Assembly: GCF_031127905.1 (NCBI RefSeq)
Contig: NZ_JARXIC010000003.1
Location: forward strand, 1 to 64,000
Origin: Thalassobacterium sedimentorum
GTDB taxonomy: Bacteria > Verrucomicrobiota > Verrucomicrobiia > Opitutales > Coraliomargaritaceae
Length of the DNA stretch: 64,000 nucleotides
Direction: 5' to 3'
Position numbers and translations under genes: made by a program. The notes under the pieces were generated by a model. It saw only the letters and a program-made list of their open reading frames with translations. It did no database searches and was not told the DNA's origin. How positions within the stretch are numbered: position 1 is the first letter of the stretch; each line of letters starts with the position of its first letter. Below are positions 48,901 to 57,003 of this stretch, piece after piece.

Positions 48901-49163
48901 CAGGCACCCACTGGATTACGGCATCAGCAGATGATCAGTTTGCCACAGAATTTGCCGACCTCGGCCATGGCGCTTTCACCTACACCCTCCTCAAAGCAAT
49001 CGATGGCGAAGCGGATTCGGGCGACCGGCGCGTGACTGTAAACGAGCTCAAGGCCTACCTGGAGTCAGAATTGCCCGAAATTACAAAGAAGCACAAAGGT
49101 TCACCACAATATCCTGCCAGCTACGGCTCCGGTCAGGACTTCCCCATCGCTCTACTACCTTAA
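45930..49163 (+). CDS. Exported beta-propeller caspase-like (C14) protein 1
   Basis: A 1077-aa protein with a signal peptide (MRFLPYFFLLLGVSLANA). The first about 700 residues contain WD40/TolB-like propeller strands (for example FSPDGRILIYSN, ISEDGSQLISTS, FSPSGEQLFLACG). An Ig-like segment (VTLYQNGKLIDSI...) follows at about 730-800. The caspase/metacaspase domain starts near 829 (LHILAVGVDQYRNSEYNLNYAEADA), with catalytic His908 in YFAGHGVM and Cys964 in LDACNSGG. Both dyad residues are intact. It is a paralogue of the next gene. Probably periplasmic or cell-surface; substrate unknown. Confidence 0.88.
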   Translation: MRFLPYFFLLLGVSLANAWQTEPSLRPTKSPDDQILIDTSSDQISLFERETLERKFVIEGSFNPRLFSPDGRILIYSNPKLGLFSLNLETGQTRNLSNTPYITAIAISEDGSQLISTSAWPDTYASESIQVHRIATDGQSPPELLSEIKPDTLKWYDQRAFLISKNADKAILVAQEYGPTNDIYDPKEYGDYVFTEISLIDGSSQRLSSLSKDKDLGYFTGGRWVDETRTTLEETGGYYLLLDPYAGKIIRRIDLPNVSFLFHTEGQILARRTVEEEGSEKYFHDYLQSGSLKTIRNVEVQKDDRGHWPSPEESAEPPIDFPQAPQAFTYDNLAFHPSKPEFFAMDIDENVYFYRATRSGLQFQARGQQAFWAQHSPDGEQVFFERLYDAPTEQVATAKFPSNEGITYQEPPLKNADPVYASPPLVSPSGKWLIKINNRAATLHKFGEPPIVSTLSSHNGNYNAPQQEYRFASDEKALYRIIYNYSWEGDSLVGLPFLEALAFDPSDNYPAEKWSIELPERTPVWLDPVVGPSVRMLDISSGKRLSFDSQTGALTSTSVTGFDPDLFLTSITDTEFSPSGEQLFLACGKNLITVSQDEQGAHLKAQSLASEIQSLHRYGDQRHLVAQLSTGPLVFLDMDRPDLPITLTLKIYGSESGAFLAYTPNGQFDATSSIMDSGFLVQGTRPIPLNTIAARSHEPGLMAKTLGENAVAADESLQEYIQPPSITAKDYWESAMSRKIIFHSVSQQYGLDEVTLYQNGKLIDSISGEEKSELRGEFKVDLLLEENRFELVAINTEGVSRRSELIVVNPPEALIEEARAAQRPAELHILAVGVDQYRNSEYNLNYAEADASAILDKIETANRDLFAKIHQHHLKSSAATRSGILQAFETVRATALPHDVFVFYFAGHGVMSKENNQFYLVPHDVTRIYGDSQSLTENGISADQLRNISASIKAQKQLFVLDACNSGGALQAFTQRGASQEKAVAQLARATGTHWITASADDQFATEFADLGHGAFTYTLLKAIDGEADSGDRRVTVNELKAYLESELPEITKKHKGSPQYPASYGSGQDFPIALLP

Positions 49164-49175
49164 TTTAACCGACAA

Positions 49176-52100
49176 ATGAACAAAACTTTAAAGTTATGGA
49201 TCAGTTCACTGCTCATTGGATCCTGCGTATTTGCTCAATACGAAGATCTCTTCAATAACCCTGAATTGATCGAGAAGTCAGAATTTTCAGAGAAACCGAA
49301 AGCTGACGCGCCAGCTCCTGAAGTGGTCGAAGCGCAACCGCTCCTTCATCTACTCAGCCCCTCACCGCACCGTGAGCCACTAAGCGGCATCGATGTATCG
49401 CCCGACGGGCGCTATGCCCTCACCTACTCCAATCAAGTGCTCAAAATCTGGGATATAGAGCATCGCGCCGCCATCGCAGACTACACGCTGGATAGTGAGA
49501 AGCTGCGCATACAATATGCCCGGTTCCGAAGTGATTCCAAGGAAGTCTGGCTGATGACAACTGGTCAAAGATTGGAGGCTTACGGCTTTGATTTTAAAAA
49601 GAGAACCGCGGTGATTTCAATGTATGGTTTTCCACAGACCTCCATGGTCATGAGTCATGACCGAACCGCATTAATCGGCGCCAGTTATTATAACAAAAAA
49701 AACAGACTGAATATCGAACGTCTCGATTTAAACACGAAAGAACGGACAAAACTAGTCGACGCCCTGATCTTGACTGACTACGGGGTGCCCTTGACCGAGG
49801 ATCTGAAAATGACTGACTTCACGGTCGACCAAGCGGGTGAATTCGCGACCGTTCGCTTCAAGGCTCAAGTGCCGACACTACTACTCAACCTGAAAACCAA
49901 GGAAGTAGCGGCAACGATACCTTGGGATAAGGGAGTCATCGGCTTCCTACCGGATGGTCGATTATTAGCGCATACTTTTGATGGCCAACAAAACAAATAT
50001 AGTCACTTCAATCCAGTCACCTTCGAAGTTAAGCAGCTCTTTACCCATCCATCTTCGACTGCTATCAGCCCCGTATTACCAGAACGCTTGGATGATCCAA
50101 TAATTATAAGAGAAGGTGCGGATTCCCTTATCTTTTATGACCTGGAAAGTAATCAAAAGACCGACAATCTAGCAATTGCAGGACGTATTGCTGATGCTCT
50201 GACAACAATCCGCGTCCAAGGGCAGAAACGCTACCTCATCGCTCAGCATTCAACAAATAAAAACCAAAATTCAACCGCTTTAACCTACCTCACGACAATC
50301 AACAGCGCCAATCAAAGCTATGGCTCCGATTGGCAAATCAGCACCTTCCAGCCAAAGGATCTCACGGCGAGTTTGACCGACTTCCGCTTCCTCATGCACA
50401 ACGGGAGGAGCCTCCGGGAAATCACCCTCACCGAGTCAGGCCTGCCGACAAAAGAGTTGAATATCGAAGGTATTCACCCTGCGACTACGATTTCCTACTT
50501 CGATCAGTCATCCAATCAGTGGCTTTTGTTGGGCAAGAATACCTCGGCTATTTATAAAGCCGATGAAACGACCGGAGTGTATACGGATAAAAAAGTGATT
50601 CAGGGCGGCAGTCGTGACTCAGCCAAGACTTATCACTTCGACCTCTCAAGAGATGGCCGGATGCTGGCGCGCTATCACCAGTTAGCAGTCACCGTCACGG
50701 ATCTAAACTCAAATCGAGTAGTGCGTGAGATCAAAGTGCCTTCCAGTTACGCAATCAGCGACGATGTATACCAGCGCGTAGCACTTTCGCCTGATGGCAG
50801 TCACGTCGCTTTTGCTTACTCAATGAATAGCGAAGCAGGAACCATCGATACCGTAGCATGCTATAATGTTGCCAGTGGTAAGCTGGAGTGGACTCAAACC
50901 GCAGACAAGGCCTACGAGCGCATCGACAGCCTCAGTTTCAGCCCCGACGGACGTTTTTTATACCTATACGGGCCATCAAACAAAGCGAGTGGGACAAACT
51001 CATTGAGTGCGCGCTTTGTGAGCACAGGTGAACTAAACCAAGCCTATAGTTGGTGGGGTAACTCTCAAATCGTTTACAACGCCTCCTCGACCCTCGCTGC
51101 CTATTTCACGAGTAATCAGGTCCATGTGATGGCGCTCCCTTCAGGAAAGATAGTGGGCTCGGCACCTCTGGAATTAAGACCGGAAAAACTAAGTTTTATC
51201 GGATCAGATAATTTCTTAATCGCTCAATCTGCGACCGATGAAACCATCCGCTTAATCGACATTCGAGAGAACGAAGTCGTGGCAGAGATGAAGCTGTTTG
51301 AAGATCCCAACAAGTGGTTGGCAGTGCACCCGCAAACAGGCCTCTTCGCCTCAGATACATCCGTGCAGCAAGAACTCAAATTTATACAAGGCGAGGCGAT
51401 CACCCCACTCGCGTCTTACTTTGATGAACTGTATCGACCACGCCTACTGGGATCATTAGTCAAAGGTCTCTCCCCAAAGCCACGCATCGCGATTACCGAT
51501 TTAAAATATGCGCCCAAGTTAACGCTAAAAATCGATGGTCCCTCGACACGCGGCCTTTCAGTCGAAGATGAGTTTGAAACGTTCGAATTACCCAGCTCAA
51601 AGGTCACACTTTCTTTGCATGCCACCTGTATTGGTTCACCGGTTACAGACTTACGCATTTACCAGAATGGGAAACTCGTCTCCGGCGCAACCCGCGGGCT
51701 CTTCGTAGAAGATGACGATACCTACGTTGAAGAAGAAAACTTCACAAAATCTCTAACACAAACATTTGAATTAACACCGGGCAAAAACCGCTTCCGAGCG
51801 ATCGCGATCAATGAACAAGGCTCCGAATCGATTCCCGATGAAGTAATTGTTTACGCAAAGGATTCCGGACAAGAAGTTGAGCAAGGTGGCATTGCACTAC
51901 ACCTATTAGTTATCGGCATCAATCAGTATCAAAATTCGAAATACAACTTAAACTACGCACTCAATGATGCCCAATCCGTGCAAGCGGTGCTTGAATCATC
52001 GTATAGTGGACTCTTTTCCCGCAAGAACCTCTACACCCTCTTTGACAGTGATGCAACGCGTGAAAACATAGTAGCCACCCTCGAAGCGATCAAAGCCGAA

Positions 52101-52652
52101 GCAGAGCCGCGAGACGCTTTTATCTTCTACTATGCCGGACACGGAGTCGTTTCGACCGATGAGAACCCGGAGTTCTTCCTCGCGCCTCATGAAATTCGCC
52201 AACTATACGGCGAGCGCCGTATGCTACAGGACATAGCTGTATCCAGTCAGGACTTACTCACCTACTCCCGCGACATCGCCGCACAAAAGCAACTCTTCAT
52301 CCTCGACGCCTGTCAATCTGCCGGAGCTCTCAAAACCGTCGCCGTGCGCGGAGCTTCCGAAGAAAAAGCCATCGCACAGCTCGCCCGCAGCACGGGCACT
52401 CACTGGTTGACTGCCACGGGGAGCGATCAGTTTGCCACCGAGTTCGACAAGCTCGGGCACGGAGCGTTCACCTACACACTCCTCGAGGGTCTCAAAGGAG
52501 CGGCCGATAGCGGCGACGGCATCGTCAGCGTCAACGAGCTAAAAGCTTACATCGAAGCCCGAGTCCCGGAAGTGACTGCCGAGCACAAAGGCGAAGCCCA
52601 ATACCCGGCTAGCTACGGCTATGGTCAGGACTTCCCGATTGTCATACCATAA
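49176..52652 (+). CDS. Exported beta-propeller caspase-like (C14) protein 2
   Basis: A 1158-aa paralogue of the preceding gene, starting 12 bases after its stop. Signal peptide MNKTLKLWISSLLIGSCVFA, then a WD40-like region (GIDVSPDGRYALTYSNQVLKIWD, LSPDGSHVAFAYS, FSPDGRFLYLYG), an Ig-like linker with IYQNGKLVSG, and a C-terminal caspase-like domain (LHLLVIGINQYQNSKYNLNYALNDA). The dyad is His989 (YYAGHGVV) and Cys1046 (LDACQSAG). The catalytic domain is very similar to paralogue 1 (GTHW.TA...DQFATEF..LGHGAFTYTLL), while the propeller regions have diverged. Confidence 0.88.
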   Translation: MNKTLKLWISSLLIGSCVFAQYEDLFNNPELIEKSEFSEKPKADAPAPEVVEAQPLLHLLSPSPHREPLSGIDVSPDGRYALTYSNQVLKIWDIEHRAAIADYTLDSEKLRIQYARFRSDSKEVWLMTTGQRLEAYGFDFKKRTAVISMYGFPQTSMVMSHDRTALIGASYYNKKNRLNIERLDLNTKERTKLVDALILTDYGVPLTEDLKMTDFTVDQAGEFATVRFKAQVPTLLLNLKTKEVAATIPWDKGVIGFLPDGRLLAHTFDGQQNKYSHFNPVTFEVKQLFTHPSSTAISPVLPERLDDPIIIREGADSLIFYDLESNQKTDNLAIAGRIADALTTIRVQGQKRYLIAQHSTNKNQNSTALTYLTTINSANQSYGSDWQISTFQPKDLTASLTDFRFLMHNGRSLREITLTESGLPTKELNIEGIHPATTISYFDQSSNQWLLLGKNTSAIYKADETTGVYTDKKVIQGGSRDSAKTYHFDLSRDGRMLARYHQLAVTVTDLNSNRVVREIKVPSSYAISDDVYQRVALSPDGSHVAFAYSMNSEAGTIDTVACYNVASGKLEWTQTADKAYERIDSLSFSPDGRFLYLYGPSNKASGTNSLSARFVSTGELNQAYSWWGNSQIVYNASSTLAAYFTSNQVHVMALPSGKIVGSAPLELRPEKLSFIGSDNFLIAQSATDETIRLIDIRENEVVAEMKLFEDPNKWLAVHPQTGLFASDTSVQQELKFIQGEAITPLASYFDELYRPRLLGSLVKGLSPKPRIAITDLKYAPKLTLKIDGPSTRGLSVEDEFETFELPSSKVTLSLHATCIGSPVTDLRIYQNGKLVSGATRGLFVEDDDTYVEEENFTKSLTQTFELTPGKNRFRAIAINEQGSESIPDEVIVYAKDSGQEVEQGGIALHLLVIGINQYQNSKYNLNYALNDAQSVQAVLESSYSGLFSRKNLYTLFDSDATRENIVATLEAIKAEAEPRDAFIFYYAGHGVVSTDENPEFFLAPHEIRQLYGERRMLQDIAVSSQDLLTYSRDIAAQKQLFILDACQSAGALKTVAVRGASEEKAIAQLARSTGTHWLTATGSDQFATEFDKLGHGAFTYTLLEGLKGAADSGDGIVSVNELKAYIEARVPEVTAEHKGEAQYPASYGYGQDFPIVIP

Positions 52653-52672
52653 AAGGAGGCCACGGCTCATCC

Positions 52673-53062
52673 TTATATAACCTCACTGGTGCGGCGAACA
52701 CTCAAGACGCGGATTCGGCGCAAGCCTCCGGGCGTCGGCCATTCTATATCGTCACCTTCTTCATAACCAAGCAAGCCCGCGCCAATCGGCGTAAGCACCG
52801 AAAGTCGCCCTTGATCGAAGTCCGCCTGCGAGGGCAAAGTCAAGGTATAGGCCTCACGTTCACCCGTTTCCAGGTCTTCAATCTCCACCTGACTATTGAG
52901 CCCGATCGCTTCGTCAGGAACCTCATCCGCTTCCAAGACAATGGCTCGCGTTAATTCCGCTCGCAAGCGAAAGACAGTGTCGACCTTTGCGCTCAGTCCG
53001 CGCAAGAGGTGAGATAAGACACGATGATCTTCTTTAGAAAGATAAATGTTATTTTTGCTCAT
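52673..53062 (-). CDS. rnk: Regulator of nucleoside diphosphate kinase-like protein (Rnk/GreA C-domain)
   Basis: A 129-aa protein of the GreA/GreB-C/Rnk group. The N-terminal helix (IYLSKEDHRVLSHLL) and the C-terminal FKBP-like domain (LSVLTPIGAGLLGYEEGDDIEWPTPGG) match Rnk. Rnk proteins bind RNA polymerase near the secondary channel. It converges on the second caspase gene with 20 bases between stop codons. Confidence 0.85.
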   Translation of the reverse strand: MSKNNIYLSKEDHRVLSHLLRGLSAKVDTVFRLRAELTRAIVLEADEVPDEAIGLNSQVEIEDLETGEREAYTLTLPSQADFDQGRLSVLTPIGAGLLGYEEGDDIEWPTPGGLRRIRVLSVRRTSEVI

Positions 53063-53095
53063 AATTGAATCAGTTTCTAATGGTTATATAATTGT

Positions 53096-54076
53096 TTACT
53101 TGGACACGCGCTCTAAAGCGCTTTCGAGACGCCACAGGTGCTCATCACTCAGCTCCAACTGAGTCGCTGAAACAGAGGTATGCACATGCCCCGAATGATT
53201 ACATCCGATAATTACTGAAGTCACATTTGGATGACGTAGCACCCATGCCAGTGCAACCTGTGCGGGTGTCGCGTTCAACTCTTGCCCAACACTCTCGAGC
53301 GCGGCGACCACAGAGAAGCCACGCGCATCCGCATAGCGTTCCGCCAACTTTTGTGCACGCGCGGACACATGTAAGCCTTTACTGCGTCCGTACTTACCAG
53401 TCAAGAAGCCACCAGCTAGTGGCGACTCCGCGAGTATGCCAACCCGATACTCACGAGCGAGCGCGCTGACATCGGTATAAAAATTGCCTTGGTCCAACAA
53501 AGAGAACTTCTGCTGCAGCGATTCGAAGCGACAGCCACGCAAACGATCAGCACGGCTCAAAGTTTCCATAAATCGCCAAGCAGGGAAGCCTGCCGTCCCC
53601 GCATAGCGTATTTTACCGGCACGCGTCAGGTTTTCCAAGCCAGTCAATAATTCATCAATGGGACGAACCGCTCCCTTATTAGGCAAAAAGCAATCTCCCC
53701 ACTCACAAACTAACAAGTCGAGATGAGACACGCCGAGACGACGCAAGGAAGCCTCGCACTGTTCGCGAACTAATCGATCCAAGGACTGTCCCGGTGACTG
53801 CAACTGTCCCGAAAACACCATCCGAGTCGACAGCACACAGTGCTGTCGCACACTCGGACGCTGACGCAACCAGGCTCCCAGCGTCTGCTCCGAATGTGTC
53901 ACTAAGTTTTGAGTCGATGCGACCGTAGAGGTCTGAATAAAATTACCTCCGAGCTCACGATACGTGTCCAGTAAGTTAAAAGATGATGCGGCATCATTAA
54001 GCCACCCGAATTGCAAAGCTCCAAGACAGAGCTCGGACACCGACATACCGGTACGACCGAATTTTCTTTGATTCAT
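53096..54076 (-). CDS. Aldo/keto-reductase-like protein with lost catalytic residues
   Basis: A 326-aa TIM-barrel protein that clearly belongs to the aldo/keto reductase superfamily (RKFGRTGMSVSELCLG start, EASLRRLGVSHLDLL, GKIRYAGTAGFP, SPLAGGFLTGKYG, ATPAQVALAWVLRHPNVTSVIIG). The active-site tetrad is not recognisable. The Asp-Thr-Ala segment after the second strand reads IQTSTVAS, the Lys position reads Arg (LSTRM), and the His of the LxxxH segment is replaced (LLVCEWGD). NADPH-side features near the C terminus are partly kept. Probably a non-catalytic or altered member. 33 bases separate it from rnk. Confidence 0.75.
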   Translation of the reverse strand: MNQRKFGRTGMSVSELCLGALQFGWLNDAASSFNLLDTYRELGGNFIQTSTVASTQNLVTHSEQTLGAWLRQRPSVRQHCVLSTRMVFSGQLQSPGQSLDRLVREQCEASLRRLGVSHLDLLVCEWGDCFLPNKGAVRPIDELLTGLENLTRAGKIRYAGTAGFPAWRFMETLSRADRLRGCRFESLQQKFSLLDQGNFYTDVSALAREYRVGILAESPLAGGFLTGKYGRSKGLHVSARAQKLAERYADARGFSVVAALESVGQELNATPAQVALAWVLRHPNVTSVIIGCNHSGHVHTSVSATQLELSDEHLWRLESALERVSK

Positions 54077-54811
54077 AAGATGAAAGGGCTAAAAAGTTAA
54101 CGCCGCAATGAATTGACAAGTAACAAGACTACTGCGACAAACGTAGGAACGAATAGACATGCTACAATTCCCAATCAACGAAGCGCAACACGGCACTTCG
54201 CACTCATATTTGTTCTAAGCTCCCCGACCTTGGCTGTTAGATGAGACTTAAGAAATCAAATTCGCTCACACACACGCAGCAACAAGGCCGGGCAAACCTG
54301 GAAAGATACCAGGCGCTCCTTGTCCCTTCTTAAATAACTGCTGTCGCATGTGCTTCATCAATACACCATGATCGTGTAATAATATTTTTTGTCAAGCACC
54401 TCAGCTTACATTTGCTACGCTTTTCGATGACTGCCCTTGACTCTGACACCGTTTCAGACAAATACTACTGATAGATGAAAACGGAAATCACATCCATCAA
54501 ACTGGTTCGTGGAACGAACCCATTGATCTTCCTGAATTAAAGGCGGGGTCGACACTCGATGGGCAGCGAGCTGATTATAATTCAGCCACCAATCCAACTT
54601 CGAACTTCCGCCGATAAAAAGAACCACTCCAAAGCTAGGAAACTCAGCTTTTATATCTAGTCGCGCCTAGTGCGGACAAGCCTCGCAACAGAGAGAGGGT
54701 TCCAAGTCCTGAATGCACACTGCTAATGTGCAAATACCAATCACATCCACGATGTGCCGCGCGCGTACGCCATTCAACCACACACACGTTCAACCTAGAA
54801 TAGATGACACA
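54077..54811. other. Gene-poor stretch of 735 bases
   Basis: No protein-coding gene or RNA gene is recognised. One short perfect hairpin (GGTTCGT / ACGAACC with GGA loop, 54504-54520) is present. The rest has mixed composition without repeats that I can identify. It could hold regulatory RNA that cannot be seen by eye. Confidence 0.6.
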
Positions 54812-55144
54812 ATGAAAACAGTATTACACCTAGAAGATCAAACATGCCCACAACCTCCCGTCATGCGCACATTTGCCGCGAAACAAATGCTGCCTTTAGT
54901 CAAAAAGGACCCGCGCCTTACTTCAATACGGTTAAGAATCCACAAGCTCCCAGGTCGCAGCGCTAGCGACGTTTATAAAATCAGAGCCACCACCTCTGGT
55001 CCTTGCCCCACCAAACGAGCCTCAGTCCACGCAGTCACAGTGCGCAGTGCGCTCCAATCCATCAGGACAAAAATGAATCGCCGCCTCATCCGCCAAGCCA
55101 CAACTCGCTCGCACCACTCGATCGGCATACAACTCAAAGCATAA
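54812..55144 (+). CDS. Small basic protein, possibly ribosome-hibernation (HPF/RaiA) like
   Basis: A 110-aa basic protein starting at ATG 54812. The spacing DPRLTSIRLRIHKLPG...YKIRATTSGP followed by VTVRSALQSIRTKMNRRL resembles the beta-beta-alpha pattern of HPF/RaiA proteins, with its basic helix. Identity is too low for a firm call. It stands 6 bases before the DUF2179 gene and could be co-transcribed. No recognisable start signal. Confidence 0.4.
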   Translation: MKTVLHLEDQTCPQPPVMRTFAAKQMLPLVKKDPRLTSIRLRIHKLPGRSASDVYKIRATTSGPCPTKRASVHAVTVRSALQSIRTKMNRRLIRQATTRSHHSIGIQLKA

Positions 55145-55150
55145 ATAAAA

Positions 55151-55729
55151 ATGAACTTCAGTGATTTTGATCTCATCGCATGGGTATTGATTCCCGTGCT
55201 CATCTTTTTCGCACGTCTGGTCGATGTCACACTCGCGACGCTGCGGCACATACTCGTCTTTCGCGGGATGAAGAAGGTCGTCCCTTTTCTGGCCTTCATT
55301 GAGATCCTAATCTGGACCTTAGCCATCACACAAGTCATGGAGAATCTCTCGAATACGGCTGCCTTGCTCGCATGGGCGCTGGGATTTTCGGTGGGCACCT
55401 ACCTAGGCATGATTATCGAAGAACGACTGGCACTCGGGCACCAACTGGTGCGAGTCATTCATCAAAAAATGCCTTCGGACTTCATCGAGTCGCTCAAGGA
55501 GAGTGGTTACGGCGTCACCTCCCTAGGCGCCCATGGCGCTTTCGGGCAAGTGGACATCTCACTGATCGTCTCACCCCGCAAACGACTCGGACAGTTACTC
55601 AAGATGCTCAACCAAATGACGCCGCAACCCTTCTACACGGTCGAAGACGTGCGAACGGTCGGCGCAGGGGCAGGCCCGACTTTGCCAGCTAACAGCTTTG
55701 CACTCGCGGGGGCTCTAAAAAAGAAATAA
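55151..55729 (+). CDS. UPF0316/DUF2179 membrane protein
   Basis: A 192-aa protein with three N-terminal hydrophobic helices (AWVLIPVLIFFARLVDVTLATLR..., VVPFLAFIEILIWTLAITQVM..., AALLAWALGFSVGTYLGMIIEE) and a C-terminal DUF2179 domain (GYGVTSLGAHGAFGQVDISLIVSPRKRLGQLLKMLNQMTPQPFYTVEDVR). The family is widespread and uncharacterised. It starts 6 bases after the HPF-like gene. Confidence 0.88.
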   Translation: MNFSDFDLIAWVLIPVLIFFARLVDVTLATLRHILVFRGMKKVVPFLAFIEILIWTLAITQVMENLSNTAALLAWALGFSVGTYLGMIIEERLALGHQLVRVIHQKMPSDFIESLKESGYGVTSLGAHGAFGQVDISLIVSPRKRLGQLLKMLNQMTPQPFYTVEDVRTVGAGAGPTLPANSFALAGALKKK

Positions 55730-55759
55730 TACGGTTTTCGCAGAATTTCTCTGTGAAAA

Positions 55760-55773
55760 CTGTTTTAGATCAA
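55760..55773 (+). promoter_or_regulatory. FNR/DNR-like half-conserved box before nnrS
   Basis: CTGTTTTAGATCAA keeps the right half ATCAA of TTGAT-N4-ATCAA and 3 of 5 bases of the left half. Its centre is 44.5 bases before the nnrS ATG, close to the -41.5 spacing of a class II activator site. The 57829 box has the same geometry. Confidence 0.45.
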
Positions 55774-55810
55774 GATCCCCAGTCTGCTGCAGTGGTAAAG
55801 TGAAGCCTCA

Positions 55811-57001
55811 ATGAGCCAAACGACTCCACCGACCTATCGCCAACTGCTTGCAGCGGGCGAACCTTTCCGACTGCTATTCCCGCTCGGCGTCCTGTTCGGA
55901 CTCACGGGCGTGTTGCTGTGGCCAGCCTACGTATGGGGCGGCATGGACACCTATCCCGTGCTGATCCACACGCGCATCATGATCGAGTGCTTCCTGGCCG
56001 CGTTCGTGATCGGCTTCCTCGGCACCGCCTTACCGCGCCTACTGGATGTGCCCAAGGTGCACGGGCGCGAAGCAATGTTCTACGCGGCGGGGCTGACACT
56101 CAGCTTTGCACTGCATCTAATATCCAAGCATACTTTGGGCGACCTACTCTTTCTCCTGACCTTCGGCAGCTTTGTAGCATCCTTGGCAGTTCGGGCGCGC
56201 GCACGCAAAGATGTGCCACCGCCCGCCTTCGTCCTCGTCTTAATTGGACTTCTGTGCGCACTGGCCGGCACGGTCAGTTTCTTACTCGCGGCGGTCTGGA
56301 GGGGCGGCCCCGAATACCAACTCTATCAAGCCGGCCGCTTATTATTATATCAAGGCTTCTTACTCTTCCCGATCATGGGGGTGGGCGCATTTCTGCTGCC
56401 GCGTTTCTTTGATTTACCCAATCAACAAAACTTCCCCGAGTCGCTCACACCTCCCCCAGGATGGTGGCGCAGCGCCAGCTTTGCCTTGGGCTGCGGACTG
56501 CTAGGACTGCTCAGCTTCGCGCTCGAATACTTCCAATATTTGTCCATCGCCTACCTACTGCGCGCAAGCGCCCTACTGCTCTACTTTTGGCGTGAGGTGC
56601 CCGTGCATAAAGCGAAATTCCGCAACGGAAGCCTGGCTATGTCGCTGCGCGTAGCGCTGTTCTCCATTCCGCTAGGCTACATCGCAATGGCGCTAGTCCC
56701 CGCACGGCAAATCACTTTGTTGCACATCGTATTTATAACAGGCTTCAGCTTGCTCACATTGACAGTGGCCACACGAGTCATTTTCGGACACGGGGGCCGC
56801 TCGGAACTGTTCCCTCGCACCTTATGGAGCATTCGTGCCTTGGTCGCGCTGATCGTGCTGGCGATGGCCACCCGTGTCAGCGCGGACTGGATGCCTGACG
56901 TGCGGCTCACTCATTACGCCTACGCCGCATTGGCATGGGCAGCAGCCGTCATCATTTGGGCCATCCGCGTGCTACCGGGCGTGCGCCAGCCAGACGATTG
57001 A
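55811..57001 (+). CDS. nnrS: NnrS-family membrane protein
   Basis: A 396-aa protein with about twelve membrane helices and the NnrS features: an N-terminal FRLLFPLGVLFGL, HTRIMIECFLAAFVIGFLGTALPRLL (with the likely haem His), LFPIMGVGAFLLPRFF, and ITLLHIVFITGFSLLTLTVATRVIFGHGG. NnrS protects against nitric oxide and is usually controlled by NO-sensing regulators. It converges on the DNR-type regulator gene with 2 bases between stop codons, and stands next to nos genes. Confidence 0.93.
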   Translation: MSQTTPPTYRQLLAAGEPFRLLFPLGVLFGLTGVLLWPAYVWGGMDTYPVLIHTRIMIECFLAAFVIGFLGTALPRLLDVPKVHGREAMFYAAGLTLSFALHLISKHTLGDLLFLLTFGSFVASLAVRARARKDVPPPAFVLVLIGLLCALAGTVSFLLAAVWRGGPEYQLYQAGRLLLYQGFLLFPIMGVGAFLLPRFFDLPNQQNFPESLTPPPGWWRSASFALGCGLLGLLSFALEYFQYLSIAYLLRASALLLYFWREVPVHKAKFRNGSLAMSLRVALFSIPLGYIAMALVPARQITLLHIVFITGFSLLTLTVATRVIFGHGGRSELFPRTLWSIRALVALIVLAMATRVSADWMPDVRLTHYAYAALAWAAAVIIWAIRVLPGVRQPDD

Positions 57002-57003
57002 GC

